Origin: Gammaproteobacteria bacterium
GTDB lineage: Bacteria > Pseudomonadota > Gammaproteobacteria > Arenicellales > UBA868
DNA: 64,000 nucleotides
Direction of reading: 5' to 3'
Assembly (NCBI GenBank): GCA_022451485.1
Contig: JAKUQS010000011.1
Span: 1 to 64,000, forward strand
In this document: piece by piece, positions 29,610 through 38,836 of the stretch
How positions within the stretch are numbered: the stretch's first letter is position 1
Layout of the letters: each line of letters opens with the position of its first letter
Translations under genes and position numbers: made by a program
The notes under the pieces: generated by a model
The model's database searches: none
Seen by the model: only the letters and a program-made list of their open reading frames with translations
What the model was told of the DNA's origin: nothing

Positions 29610-30392
29610 ATGGTTCCTCTGGTCGAGATTTTAAATGCGACTGTATTCCGAGGTGATACTCGCGTTTTTCAGTCGTTTAACCTGAGTCTGAATCAAGGTC
29701 AGAATACGGCTATTCTTGGTCCAAATGGTTCCGGTAAGTCGACTTTGCTCAAGTTGTTGACGCGGGAACTTTATCCTGTGGTGGAGCCTGGAGCGAAGAT
29801 TAGGATACTGGGTGAGGAACGGGTGAATGTGTGGGCACTACGTTCGCGACTCGGCATCGTTTCTGGTGATCTACAACAGACTTACGCTGCATATGTTCGC
29901 ACAATCGAAGTGGTTGTATCAGGATTCTTTGCTAGTGTCGGGATATGGAACCATCATCAGCTCAGTGATGAGCAAGTCGAGCGCAGTCGTGCTGTTCTCT
30001 CAGAAATTGGCATTGGTGATCTGGCAAACCGTCCGTATGGACAATTATCAACCGGTCAGCAACGCCGAGTGTTGCTTGCGCGTGCCCTAGTCACTGAACC
30101 GGCCAATTTAGTACTGGATGAGCCAACCAGCGGGTTAGACTTGACAGCGACTTTTCGCTATCTGGATACGTTGCGTCATTTGATGGCGAGTGGACGGACC
30201 ATTGTGCTGGTAACTCATCATATTCACGAGTTACCACCGGAGATTGAGCGGGTGGTGTTATTGAAAGAAGGTGAGGTCTTTGCTGATGGTCCCAAGGCAT
30301 CAATCTTGAATGCCAAGAACTTGTCAACACTTTTTGATGCGCCAGTAGGTTTGATTCAATCTAACGGTTGGTATCAGGCTGTACCCGGTTAG
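29610..30392 (+). CDS. ABC ATPase of the ModF/COG1119 type
   Basis: Single-domain ABC ATPase of 260 residues. It has Walker A GPNGSGKSTLLKLL, the signature LSTGQQRRVLLARAL, Walker B NLVLDEPTSGLD and the H-loop VTHHIHELPP. The segment VVVSGFFASVGIWNHHQLSD between Walker A and signature is typical of the ModF/PhrA-like family linked to molybdenum in E. coli. No permease or binding protein adjoins it. It converges with fdhD across only 9 bp, which supports a molybdoenzyme-related role by context. Confidence 0.82.
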   Translation: MVPLVEILNATVFRGDTRVFQSFNLSLNQGQNTAILGPNGSGKSTLLKLLTRELYPVVEPGAKIRILGEERVNVWALRSRLGIVSGDLQQTYAAYVRTIEVVVSGFFASVGIWNHHQLSDEQVERSRAVLSEIGIGDLANRPYGQLSTGQQRRVLLARALVTEPANLVLDEPTSGLDLTATFRYLDTLRHLMASGRTIVLVTHHIHELPPEIERVVLLKEGEVFADGPKASILNAKNLSTLFDAPVGLIQSNGWYQAVPG

Positions 30393-30401
30393 CTTGCGTT
30401 T

Positions 30402-31295
30402 TTACTGGCGTGGTGCCTTTGCGCGGGCAGGTGCGGTGCTACGCGGCGGTATCTCATCGTAAATCACCGTATCGTCGCCATTGTAGACAAGAAAATGCCT
30501 GCCCTTGGCCCGGGCGATGAGCGCGACACCCAGGTCTTGCGCGAGTTCCAGGCCCATGTGGGTGATGCCAGAACGCGAGATCAGTACTGGAATTCCCATG
30601 TGTGCGGCTTTCATCACGATTTCTGATGTTAGTCGCCCGGTGGTGTAGAACAGTTTGTCATGGCCGGTGACGCCTTCCAGCCACATCTCTCCGGCAATGG
30701 CGTCGGTCGCGTTATGTCGACCCACGTCCTCGACGAAATGCAAAATCTCTGGTCCATCACATAAGGCACAACCGTGGACTGCGCCTGCCGCACGATATAT
30801 TTGGTTGTAGTCGCTGATATTTTTTAGCAGTGCGTAGATCGTTGATTGCTTCAGCGGCACTGGTTCCAGTCGAGTGTCGTAGAGTTTGTCTAGCGTACAG
30901 CTGAAAATAGTCCCTTGGCCACAACCGGTCGTTACTGTTCGTTTTTTTATTTTTTCATGCAGGTCGATAATTCCCTCCCCGTGTGTGGTAGTTACTTCGA
31001 CCGTTTCGCGTTCCCAATCCACCTCGACAGAGGCGATTTCACCAATGTCGTCAATCAAGCGTTGATTTCTGAGGTAGCCTAAAGTCAATGTTTCAGGATA
31101 CGTGCCGAGCGTCATTAAGGTGACTAGTTCCCGCTCGTCAACTTTGATTGTTAGGGGGTACTCACCGGCAACGTGAAGTGATCGGGAGTCACCGAACTCG
31201 TCTCTGGCTTCAACGGGTTGTGTTGGATCAAGTCCTGCATTTGACATCTGTGGACGATGTGTCTTTGCTGCGTCAGATGCCCTGCTTCTGGCCAT
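30402..31295 (-). CDS. fdhD: Formate dehydrogenase accessory sulfurtransferase FdhD
   Basis: Transfers sulfur from IscS to the molybdenum cofactor before insertion into formate dehydrogenase. The 297 residues contain VTTGCGQGTIFSCTLDKLYD, AGAVHGCALCDGPEILHFVE, DVGRHNATDAIAGE and the TGRLTSEIVMKAA block, all FdhD landmarks. The first motif has single cysteines at 125 and 133 instead of the CxxC of the E. coli protein. It is divergent from DUF3305-DUF3306-ferredoxin across 59 bp, a common arrangement in formate dehydrogenase loci. Confidence 0.92.
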   Translation of the reverse strand: MARSRASDAAKTHRPQMSNAGLDPTQPVEARDEFGDSRSLHVAGEYPLTIKVDERELVTLMTLGTYPETLTLGYLRNQRLIDDIGEIASVEVDWERETVEVTTTHGEGIIDLHEKIKKRTVTTGCGQGTIFSCTLDKLYDTRLEPVPLKQSTIYALLKNISDYNQIYRAAGAVHGCALCDGPEILHFVEDVGRHNATDAIAGEMWLEGVTGHDKLFYTTGRLTSEIVMKAAHMGIPVLISRSGITHMGLELAQDLGVALIARAKGRHFLVYNGDDTVIYDEIPPRSTAPARAKAPRQ

Positions 31296-31354
31296 TTTGT
31301 TTATTGATCCTGCCGATTGAGCGTAAGTGATAAAGATCGGTATAGTGTCTGGTG

Positions 31355-31897
31355 ATGAGTGAATCCAAGTCCGATCAGCGTGTTCCCATCGAGCGATTCC
31401 CCGTTACAGTCATTGTGGAGCGAAAACGCCGCGATGACAAATCCTGGAGTATCGATCACTGGTCTGTTACTGGCCTATTGCCCGCACAAGCGAGCAAAGG
31501 GTTTGAAAGGACGACGCTCCAAGACGATGGCCATTTGAGCCAGTATAGTTGGCGCGGCTATGATGTTGCACTCTACCTGGATGATATTGAGAGCTATCAT
31601 TTTAATCTGGAAGGTGAGAGCCCCTGGATATTTGTTAGCGGTGAATATGCTGACGCCGAAGATGAGGCAGGCGAAATCGTCGCTTTACTCGTGACGTTGA
31701 GTTACGACGAAGCCGCTTCTTACATGGAGACAGACAGTCTAGTTTTTAACCTGCCGATTCCCGGAGAGATTCAGTTGTGGGTCGAACGATATGTGTTGGA
31801 TCACTATCGACCGCTACAAAAGAAGAAACGTAAGCGCCAGCGTTGGCAGCAAGGTGCGTGGGTATGCAGCAAGCGACCGCTCGGGGAGTATCGTTGA
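31355..31897 (+). CDS. DUF3305 protein (formate dehydrogenase locus)
   Basis: A 180-residue soluble protein with IERFPVTVIVERKRRDDKSW, WSIDHWSVTGLLP and FVSGEYADAEDEAGEIV, the DUF3305 pattern. Function unknown; the family recurs next to DUF3306, polyferredoxin and TorD genes in proteobacterial formate dehydrogenase clusters. ATG 31355 is chosen over an in-frame GTG three bases upstream. DUF3306 follows after 31 bp. Confidence 0.85.
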   Translation: MSESKSDQRVPIERFPVTVIVERKRRDDKSWSIDHWSVTGLLPAQASKGFERTTLQDDGHLSQYSWRGYDVALYLDDIESYHFNLEGESPWIFVSGEYADAEDEAGEIVALLVTLSYDEAASYMETDSLVFNLPIPGEIQLWVERYVLDHYRPLQKKKRKRQRWQQGAWVCSKRPLGEYR

Positions 31898-31928
31898 TGG
31901 ATATTCTTGAGCAATAGGTAGAAATTCT

Positions 31929-32510
31929 ATGCGGGAGTCACGAAGTTTTTATGCGCGTTGGTCGCGTCGCAAGATGGAGAGCAAGACGGACTTAGACATC
32001 GTGGAAGAGAGTGTCTCGTCGGAACAGAACGCAGATGAAGAGCCCGCAGTGCCCGCCTTAACTGATGCGGATATGCCAGCCCTTGAGACGCTTCACGATG
32101 ACAGTGACTACAGCGGATTTTTGTCACCCAAAGTTAGCGATAAGTTGCGTGAAATAGCACTGCGAAAACTTTTTCATAGCAAAGCATTCAACATTGTTGA
32201 TGGATTGGATGATTATGATGATGATTTCATTACCGCCTTGCCGTTAGGCGATATCGTCACAGCTGATATGCGTCACCAGGCAGAGGTTAAGTTGGAAAAA
32301 GAAAAAGCGGCTTTACTTGAGGATTCACGGCATGCTGGTGCCGCCGAGGAGTGTGTGAATGACGGGTTGGAGAATGACCAATCTGTTGCCGTTGACACGA
32401 GTGATGTGGACAGTGGGGATGGGCATGAAAGCCAGCATGAGGCGGCTGACCCTGTGGCGCAGATCGACAATGATGACGTCGTGGAATCTAACAGGCACTC
32501 ACCAACATGA
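31929..32510 (+). CDS. DUF3306 protein (formate dehydrogenase locus)
   Basis: A 193-residue, strongly acidic protein. The family motif is the N-terminal FYARWSRRK and the FLSPKVSDKLREIALRKLFH block in the middle, followed by a variable Asp/Glu/Ser-rich tail. It is probably an accessory or assembly protein, but its mechanism is unknown. It lies 5 bp upstream of the polyferredoxin gene, so all three plus-strand genes look like one operon. Confidence 0.85.
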   Translation: MRESRSFYARWSRRKMESKTDLDIVEESVSSEQNADEEPAVPALTDADMPALETLHDDSDYSGFLSPKVSDKLREIALRKLFHSKAFNIVDGLDDYDDDFITALPLGDIVTADMRHQAEVKLEKEKAALLEDSRHAGAAEECVNDGLENDQSVAVDTSDVDSGDGHESQHEAADPVAQIDNDDVVESNRHSPT

Positions 32511-32515
32511 GTTGA

Positions 32516-34216
32516 ATGATGACCGATTCGGATATCTCAGCAGTTGATGAATTTCTTGCATTTAGCTTGCCCTCAGATAGCGCTGCGCAACTGGCGCGTC
32601 GCGATGCCATTGCGAAGGCAATGGACTCTCGGCAGAGCACGACTGCGCTGGTCGGCTATCGCGCCACTGGCTTGGTCCTAATAGTAGGTCCCGAGCCTTA
32701 TGCACTATCCGTAGCTGAGGAACTTGTCGGGAAGGTCACGCTGGCCATTCTGGCAACTGAGGGCAATAACCTATCGGCGGGATCCGAAAAGCCCGTGTTT
32801 ACACGCGAAATCGGCGGTCAAATCATTCTTGTGGCGGCTGCTGATTTGATGGACGTTGGTGGGTATTTGGGTGCGTTCGAAGTCACTGTCGATGTCAATG
32901 GTGAGAGCCAGAATTTGGCTGGTTTGATGAACCTTACTAGTCAGACATTTGATGTCGTCCTTGATCTTGGTCGCAAACCGGCAATCACTCTGGAACTGCC
33001 ACCGCCCGGTTATTTTGCTGTATCGGCGAATCGCGAAAATATGCCAAAGGTGTTGGAGGAAATAGCTGGCCTTAACGGGGAATTCGAAAAACCCCAATAC
33101 GTGCATTACGACCCTGATATCTGTGCTCATGGTGAGCGGGGTATTACCGGGTGCACACGCTGCATCGATACCTGCCCCGCTGGTGCTGTGATCTCGATTG
33201 GAGAGCGGGTAGAGGTGGATGTGCATCGGTGTCACGGCATGGGTTCGTGTAGTGCGGTTTGTCCGACTGGAGCTTTAACCTACGCGTATCCGTCACTCGG
33301 CGATACGATGAATAGACTTCGTCAGGTGCTAACTGCGTGGCGGATTTCTGGTATGCCCGCACCTTGCATTTTGTTGTATGACTCTGACTCTGGCGCAGAG
33401 TATTTGAGAACGGTGTGTGCGGACTTCCCCGACGGCGTACTGCCTTGGCGGGTTGAAGAGATCGGTTCAACAGGTGTTGAGGTTTGGCTAAGTGCGCTTG
33501 CGTATGGTGCGGTGGGTATTCGCATCTTGACGCATGAACGTACACCAGGGGCAGTGCTAACAACTTTGGCGCAGCAGATCGAATTGATTAGGTGCCTGCT
33601 AGAGGGACTTGATTACGACGGGCAGTCTATCGCCGAGTTGCCAGCAGTAGAGTTCTCAAGTGCCGATTGGCCGCAGTATGTTGATGAAAGCGTCGTCGCC
33701 GATGTCGCGACATTTGGTGGTGTCGACAACAAGCGCGATGCCTTACGTCTGGTGTTTGACCACTTGACGCCAGAGAGTTCACCGATCGAAGCAATCGCGC
33801 TGCCTGCGGCGTCACCGTTCGGCCAGATTCATGTCGATACCGCGCTATGCACTTTGTGTATGGGCTGCGTTTCAGTGTGCCCGGCAGGTGCGCTGGCCGA
33901 CGGGAGCGATACGCCCAAACTTGATTTCATCGAATGGAATTGCGTTCAGTGTGGCCTGTGCGAGCGTGCCTGTCCCGAAAATGCCATTGCCTTGGAAGCG
34001 CGTTTGCTGGTCGATTCGGATAGTCGACTAATGAAACGCACCCTGAATGAAGAAGAGCCGTTTGGCTGTATTGTCTGCGGGAAACCGTTTGCGACGAAAA
34101 GCATGATTGATAAAATGGCTGAAACATTGGCTTCGCACAGGATGTTCCAGGGTGACGCGCTCGATCGCCTCAAAATGTGCGAGGACTGCCGGGTCAAGTC
34201 GATGTTTGAGGCGTGA
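32516..34216 (+). CDS. Multi-cluster 4Fe-4S ferredoxin of formate dehydrogenase loci
   Basis: A 566-residue iron-sulfur protein. After an N-terminal domain of about 200 residues come cysteine sets GCTRCIDTCPAGAV and CHGMGSCSAVCPTGAL (about 205-255), a hydrolase-like middle region, then CTLCMGCVSVCPAGAL (about 447-462) and CVQCGLCERACPENAI (about 479-495), and a final CIVC...CEDC set near the C-terminus. This matches the ferredoxin found with DUF3305, DUF3306 and TorD. It probably passes electrons for, or helps mature, a formate dehydrogenase. Neither TorD nor the dehydrogenase subunits follow; the next element is tRNA-Ser. Confidence 0.85.
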   Translation: MMTDSDISAVDEFLAFSLPSDSAAQLARRDAIAKAMDSRQSTTALVGYRATGLVLIVGPEPYALSVAEELVGKVTLAILATEGNNLSAGSEKPVFTREIGGQIILVAAADLMDVGGYLGAFEVTVDVNGESQNLAGLMNLTSQTFDVVLDLGRKPAITLELPPPGYFAVSANRENMPKVLEEIAGLNGEFEKPQYVHYDPDICAHGERGITGCTRCIDTCPAGAVISIGERVEVDVHRCHGMGSCSAVCPTGALTYAYPSLGDTMNRLRQVLTAWRISGMPAPCILLYDSDSGAEYLRTVCADFPDGVLPWRVEEIGSTGVEVWLSALAYGAVGIRILTHERTPGAVLTTLAQQIELIRCLLEGLDYDGQSIAELPAVEFSSADWPQYVDESVVADVATFGGVDNKRDALRLVFDHLTPESSPIEAIALPAASPFGQIHVDTALCTLCMGCVSVCPAGALADGSDTPKLDFIEWNCVQCGLCERACPENAIALEARLLVDSDSRLMKRTLNEEEPFGCIVCGKPFATKSMIDKMAETLASHRMFQGDALDRLKMCEDCRVKSMFEA

Positions 34217-34495
34217 TTGACACACCGTCTTTAGGTGTTGTCGCTTCCTGTCAGAAAGTCGATAAAGAAGCACTCGGAGGCTTGCAGTGGAGGGCTGATA
34301 ATAGATCCAAAACTCCGTTAGGATATCCTTGCTGCGAGGAACTCGCGTTAAACTCTGATTTTGGAATGGTCCTTGATGTTTGCCGGGATAGCTTGGCAAC
34401 CCCGAAAGGGTCTGGAGGCGATTGAATCAAATGGCATCGAAGGGGGTTGATTTCAACCGTGTCGAAGCGTCAAATCTCAAACTATTAAATCTCAC
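34217..34495. other. Intergenic region before tRNA-Ser(CGA)
   Basis: About 280 bp with no recognised gene. A GTG-started frame (34213-34425, 70 codons) overlaps the ferredoxin stop, but its product matches no family I know and has no typical TAT signal, so I do not call it. Confidence 0.5.
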
Positions 34496-34587
<92 letters not shown>

Positions 34588-34738
34588 CATGGTGATCGAT
34601 GGAACCTGCTCAAAACCGCACCGCATGTGACATTCAAGATCAACTGGATGTTGGTTAGAGAACCCCGTGGATCATCTTGCTTACAACCATGCAGTGAGAT
34701 CGCAAGTGCCGGTTCAATCGCTGGAAACCATAAGTCAT

Positions 34739-34755
34739 AACGCTTTTCAAGCGTT
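34739..34755. repeat. Short perfect inverted repeat
   Basis: AACGCTT-TTC-AAGCGTT forms a 7 bp stem with a 3-base loop between tRNA-Ser and the 3' end of the convergent pseudokinase gene. No T-run follows on either strand, so it is at best a weak terminator. Confidence 0.4.
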
Positions 34756-34809
34756 GGAAAATGTGGTTAGGGTGCCGTTTAAAATACAAATATGTTGCCG
34801 GTGTGGAGG

Positions 34810-37122
34810 CTAGTCTTCGGCAGTGGCCATGCCCTCCAGTATTTCGAGATTATGTTGCGCCTGATAGACCCCTTGTTGGGCAGCGGCGTGGAACAAGCGT
34901 AACGCGGCATCGGCGTTTGGTTCCACGCCTAACCCCTTCATATAGAGCCACCCCAAGTTATTTTGGGAGCCTGGGTGGCCTTGCGCGGCTCCTTTTTTAT
35001 ACCAGAATGCCGCTTGTGTATAGTTCTTCTCAACGACCAAGCCGTCAGCAAAATAATCACCCAGTGCTCCTTGTGCCCAGGCCACTCGTTGATTAGCCTG
35101 TTTCCGAATGGTGGGCAGCGCCTCAAGTAAGAGAGGGGTTGCGGCTTGTGTGTTGTTAGATTGGTGTAGGCCGCGACCCAGAATTAGACCTAGGTGAAAC
35201 TGTGCCTGGTGATTTCCTTGCGCGGCCAACGGCCGAAATAGGCGATACGCCTTGCCATAGCGACCACGATAGTAGGCATTAATCGCATTGGCCAGGTTAG
35301 TTCCGTGTCTCCTTGTCGGATCAGAATCAATTTGCTTCACCGTGGCGAGGCTGGCCGCTTTAATGTCAGACAGTTCAATGCTTGCATTAGCATCGCTGAC
35401 GAGTCCCGTGCTACGTTGATTGTGTGAACCCAACAGTTCGATACGGGTCGACGAATGGGTTACTGGAGGTGGGTTATAAAGTTGTAACCAGAAATAACTG
35501 ATCACACCGATCGCAGTCACAGCAACTAACCAGGCGAGCCACCTCAGCCCTTGTCGACGATGGGGTGTGGACGGTCTGTCCTGATGTTGATTCTCCATCG
35601 CAGGCGCGTCAGCGACGTGTTGAGCAGGCCCATCGGTGTTAAGTATCTGATCATGTGGTTCATAGATTGACAGGCCAACGGGGGACGCCGACCGATGATC
35701 ATTTTGCATGTCGTGTCGAAGAACATCTTCGTTCGGGTGTTCGGTTAAAGTCACCGGGGCGTGTGGGGCGGTTGATAGCAAGGGGCCGCCTGATGGGAGT
35801 TCGACTCGATGGGTCAGGGTTGGAATCGCATCCTGTGTAGTTGTTTCGACTGCCTCTATTGAGTTAGATAGATCAGAATTAACAGGCGCTGAACGATATC
35901 CTGTGTGGGTGCTACCTTGAGTTGATCCATCTAATCCAGCAAGAATAACAGCTGAGGCGCCTTCACGCGGCGAGTTCGTTGGCGTAGCGCTGCTGTTTAA
36001 TATTTGTCCGTTTCGCAATAAGGGTCGGGTGTCAGGAACGTCTGGGTCTTCAGTGTCGCGCGTGGAATTCGCCATTAAAGGGCCGAGCTTAGGCTCGGCG
36101 GAAACGTCGGGTTCGATGATAGAGGACCGCGTGGTTAGCCGGCTAAAAGCGCGCCCAATGGCAAGCAAGGGTCGGTTGCGCTCATCTTCTTCATCGTTCG
36201 GTAAACTGCTACCAAAGGCCCTGGTGATCTCATCAGATGAATTTGGGCGAGCTGCCGGTTCGAGCGACAGTAAATGGTCGATGATCTGAAGGAGTGAATC
36301 GCCGTAATAGCCTTTTGCGGCCTCTTTTGCTGGGATGAGGGGGTCGGAACGTCCTTCACTGGTTTCCCGAGTGCGGCGAATAGCATCGGCGGGTGGTATT
36401 CTCATGACCCCCTGGTATAGCAATGCGCCCAGTGAATAATAGTCTGTCCATGGCCCCACTGTATCGTGATCATTCGACAGTTCTGGCGCTCGGAAAGGAG
36501 AGCTATGGGCTAACAGGTGGGATGGACTTTCAACGGCGGTCGGATTAAATCCCATCAGAGAAAGCTCTTCATTCTCGGATAGCAGTAAATTGTCGGGTTC
36601 CAGTTGGAGATGAAGTAAACCTGCAGCGTGGGTGGCTCCGAGATAATCGACTGCTGACAGTAATACTGATCGTAACGTGTCTTCAGGCAAGCGTTGCCCG
36701 GTGCTAAGCAGATCTGCCCATGTAGTGCGCGGCTCTAGTTGTAAGACGTAATACGCCGTATCGTTTTGTTCCTGGTAATGAGTAACACGTCCTGGGTGAT
36801 CAGTTTGGCTCAGCACACGGGCAAGCAATAGAAAAGCAGACAACCCTTGTTGATATTCCTCGTCTGCTGTCGCATCCCAAAGCATGACCGAGACTCCATC
36901 CAGATCTCGTACCGCGATCTGTTGCGGGAAATATTCCTGAATGATCAGAAGGCCATCGTTCGCAGAATAAGTATAGCCAGCTGCCGACTCATGAATCAGA
37001 TGGTCAACATGGAACTTATCCAGACGTGTTCTGGGTGGTAATGGCGCGGCTGTGTAAAACACCTCTTCGGTGCTACTGGCCGGTTCGCTTTGCGCGGGTT
37101 CGAGACTCGGGTCGAGTGCCAT
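34810..37122 (-). CDS. Membrane pseudokinase with C-terminal Sel1 repeats
   Basis: A 770-residue protein: a Ser/Thr kinase-like domain (about 35-310), a long low-complexity linker, one transmembrane helix (about 526-548, WLAWLVAVTAIGVISYFWL) and Sel1/TPR-like repeats at the C-terminus (about 615-760, e.g. AAQGNHQAQFHLGLILGRG). The kinase fold is recognisable from IIQEYFPQQIAVRD and HLQLEPDNLLL, but the catalytic residues are gone: VAIK Lys is Gln, HRD is HLQ with the following Lys replaced by Glu, and DFG is GFN. Only the PDN Asn region remains. The topology suggests a cytoplasmic binding domain signalling to periplasmic repeats. Function unknown. It converges on the tRNA-Ser gene and diverges from the aminotransferase. 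Confidence 0.87.
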   Translation of the reverse strand: MALDPSLEPAQSEPASSTEEVFYTAAPLPPRTRLDKFHVDHLIHESAAGYTYSANDGLLIIQEYFPQQIAVRDLDGVSVMLWDATADEEYQQGLSAFLLLARVLSQTDHPGRVTHYQEQNDTAYYVLQLEPRTTWADLLSTGQRLPEDTLRSVLLSAVDYLGATHAAGLLHLQLEPDNLLLSENEELSLMGFNPTAVESPSHLLAHSSPFRAPELSNDHDTVGPWTDYYSLGALLYQGVMRIPPADAIRRTRETSEGRSDPLIPAKEAAKGYYGDSLLQIIDHLLSLEPAARPNSSDEITRAFGSSLPNDEEDERNRPLLAIGRAFSRLTTRSSIIEPDVSAEPKLGPLMANSTRDTEDPDVPDTRPLLRNGQILNSSATPTNSPREGASAVILAGLDGSTQGSTHTGYRSAPVNSDLSNSIEAVETTTQDAIPTLTHRVELPSGGPLLSTAPHAPVTLTEHPNEDVLRHDMQNDHRSASPVGLSIYEPHDQILNTDGPAQHVADAPAMENQHQDRPSTPHRRQGLRWLAWLVAVTAIGVISYFWLQLYNPPPVTHSSTRIELLGSHNQRSTGLVSDANASIELSDIKAASLATVKQIDSDPTRRHGTNLANAINAYYRGRYGKAYRLFRPLAAQGNHQAQFHLGLILGRGLHQSNNTQAATPLLLEALPTIRKQANQRVAWAQGALGDYFADGLVVEKNYTQAAFWYKKGAAQGHPGSQNNLGWLYMKGLGVEPNADAALRLFHAAAQQGVYQAQHNLEILEGMATAED

Positions 37123-37414
37123 ATCCTAGATCTGTCGTGTTGTGTAGCCGCTGCCCGAGACAACGATTACGCCTGTCTGTCGCAGCCGCGCATGCGGTTG
37201 ACAGTGCTGCATGGAGAGGGCGCCGCAACCTGGCGTGCCGCCGGGTTGACCCAATGGACAGTAGGTGCGGTATGAGGTCAGTGGACGAGTCCTAGGTTAG
37301 TCACCAGTGGAACACCACATCGGGATGTGCTCATCGTATGATACCGTTCTAAGGATAGCATTTGAAGTTCTTGGTCTGTTATTTTTCAGGCTCGATTCAT
37401 GTCACGGTATCAAT
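37123..37414. other. Divergent intergenic region
   Basis: About 290 bp between the pseudokinase and aminotransferase genes, which point away from each other. Open frames here are short and lack family resemblance. Promoters for both genes are expected, but I could not single out convincing boxes. Confidence 0.4.
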
Positions 37415-38590
37415 ATGCTAAATGACGCACCGACATCCGGCCGGATCCGTTCGGTTCAGACGCCCGTGATTCCATTGGTGCAGGACTTGGTGGCAGCCAA
37501 CCCGGGCACGATCCCCCTGGGTCAAGGAGTTGTCCACTTCCCACCTCCGACGGAGGCTATCCAACAGTTGAGGAACTTCGGAGATGATCCGGGCGATCAC
37601 TTGTACGGACCGATAGAAGGGATAGAGCCATTACAGGTTGCGATTCGGCAGAAACTACAACGAGAAAATTCGTTCGATCTGGACGGTAGTGCAATCGTTG
37701 TCACAGCAGGTAGCAATATGGCGTTTCTACAGGCCTTGTTGACGGTTGCGGACCCTGGCGATGAGGTGATTCTTTTCCTGCCGTATTATTTTAATCAGGA
37801 GATGGCGATTCGAATGGTGAATTGCGTGCCCGTGTTCGTACCAACCGACGCACAGCACCAACCTGATGTTGGTGCACTGGAGCGTGCCATCACTCCTCGT
37901 ACGCGGGCTGTGGTGACGGTGTCGCCGAATAACCCAACGGGTGCCGTCTATCCAGAAACAACGTTACGGCAGATCAATCGTCTGTGTGCGCGCAGAGGAA
38001 TTTATCACTTCAGCGATGAAGCGTATGAGTATTTCACTTATGCCGATGTGCCCCACTTCTCGCCAGGTTCAATCGATGGGGCATGTAGACACACCATCAG
38101 TTTTTTTTCTCTCAGTAAATCGTTTGGTTTTGCCGGGTGGCGAGTGGGTTATGTTGTGCTCCCAGAGAACTTGCTCTTGTCGATGCGTAAAGTGCAGGAC
38201 ACTAACTTGATATGCGCGGCGATGCCGAGTCAATACGCTGCGATCGGCGCGCTAGGCGCCGGTTATGCCTATACGGCAAAGTGGATACCAGATCTGCGTC
38301 GCGTTCGAAACACAGTACTGACGCGATTGGTTGAGTTAGGTAGCCGAGTATCGGTGGTCGAGACCAGTGGCGCGTTCTATGCTTTTGCTCGAATCAACGA
38401 CACACGGATGAGTGATCTTGAACTGGTTCGTTGGTTGATTGAGGCGCACCGGGTTGCTGTGGTTCCCGGTTCGGCCTTCGGTTGTGAGGAGGGTTGTTGG
38501 TTGCGCATTTCGTACGGCGCGCTTCGACCGGAGTCAGTCATTGAGGGTATTGGGCGTCTCGCCAGGGGGTTGGAAGTGATTCCAGCCTGA
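37415..38590 (+). CDS. Class I/II PLP-dependent aminotransferase
   Basis: Fold-type I aminotransferase of 391 residues from the ATG at 37415. It has VVTAGSNMAFLQALLTVADP (PLP phosphate region), VSPNNPTGAVYP, HFSDEAYEYFTY (Asp that binds the PLP nitrogen), SLSKSFGFAGWRVGYVV (PLP-lysine), and WLRISYGAL with the carboxylate-binding Arg. Amino donor and acceptor cannot be assigned; aspartate- and branched-chain-like members share these motifs. An in-frame extension to 37307 lacks support. Confidence 0.88.
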   Translation: MLNDAPTSGRIRSVQTPVIPLVQDLVAANPGTIPLGQGVVHFPPPTEAIQQLRNFGDDPGDHLYGPIEGIEPLQVAIRQKLQRENSFDLDGSAIVVTAGSNMAFLQALLTVADPGDEVILFLPYYFNQEMAIRMVNCVPVFVPTDAQHQPDVGALERAITPRTRAVVTVSPNNPTGAVYPETTLRQINRLCARRGIYHFSDEAYEYFTYADVPHFSPGSIDGACRHTISFFSLSKSFGFAGWRVGYVVLPENLLLSMRKVQDTNLICAAMPSQYAAIGALGAGYAYTAKWIPDLRRVRNTVLTRLVELGSRVSVVETSGAFYAFARINDTRMSDLELVRWLIEAHRVAVVPGSAFGCEEGCWLRISYGALRPESVIEGIGRLARGLEVIPA

Positions 38591-38650
38591 AACAGGGCGG
38601 CATCTGGTTTGCGCCTGGATAACAACTGGTTTAGGCTCTGGCGGCCTCTG

Positions 38651-38741
38651 GGAGAGGTGGCCGAGCGGTTGAAGGCGCACGCCTGGAAAGTGTGTATACG
38701 TTAATAGCGTATCGAGGGTTCGAATCCCTCCCTCTCCGCCA
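38651..38741 (+). tRNA. tRNA-Ser (anticodon GGA)
   Basis: Class II tRNA of 91 bases with encoded CCA. Acceptor GGAGAGG pairs with CCTCTCC (38731-38737). The anticodon loop CTGGAAA gives GGA, reading UCC/UCU. The long variable arm (TATACGTTAATAGCGTAT) and T-arm GGTTCGAATCC fit serine tRNA. Its last 23 bases differ from the tRNA-Ser(CGA) gene by a single base. Confidence 0.96.
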
Positions 38742-38836
38742 ATTGCCTGTCGAGGCATTCGCTATGATGCGATCTTAACTCGGCGAATGCCTGTTTAACT
38801 GTAGATGGTCTCCTCACACTTACTTGGAGTAACACC

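Noticed and set aside
34213-34425. 70-codon frame starting GTG at the ferredoxin stop
   Set aside because: Position tempts a formate dehydrogenase small subunit, but there is no TAT signal or family match.
37026-37295. Short plus-strand frames at the pseudokinase 5' end
   Set aside because: Cys/Arg-rich shadows overlapping a supported gene; no ribosome-binding site or family.
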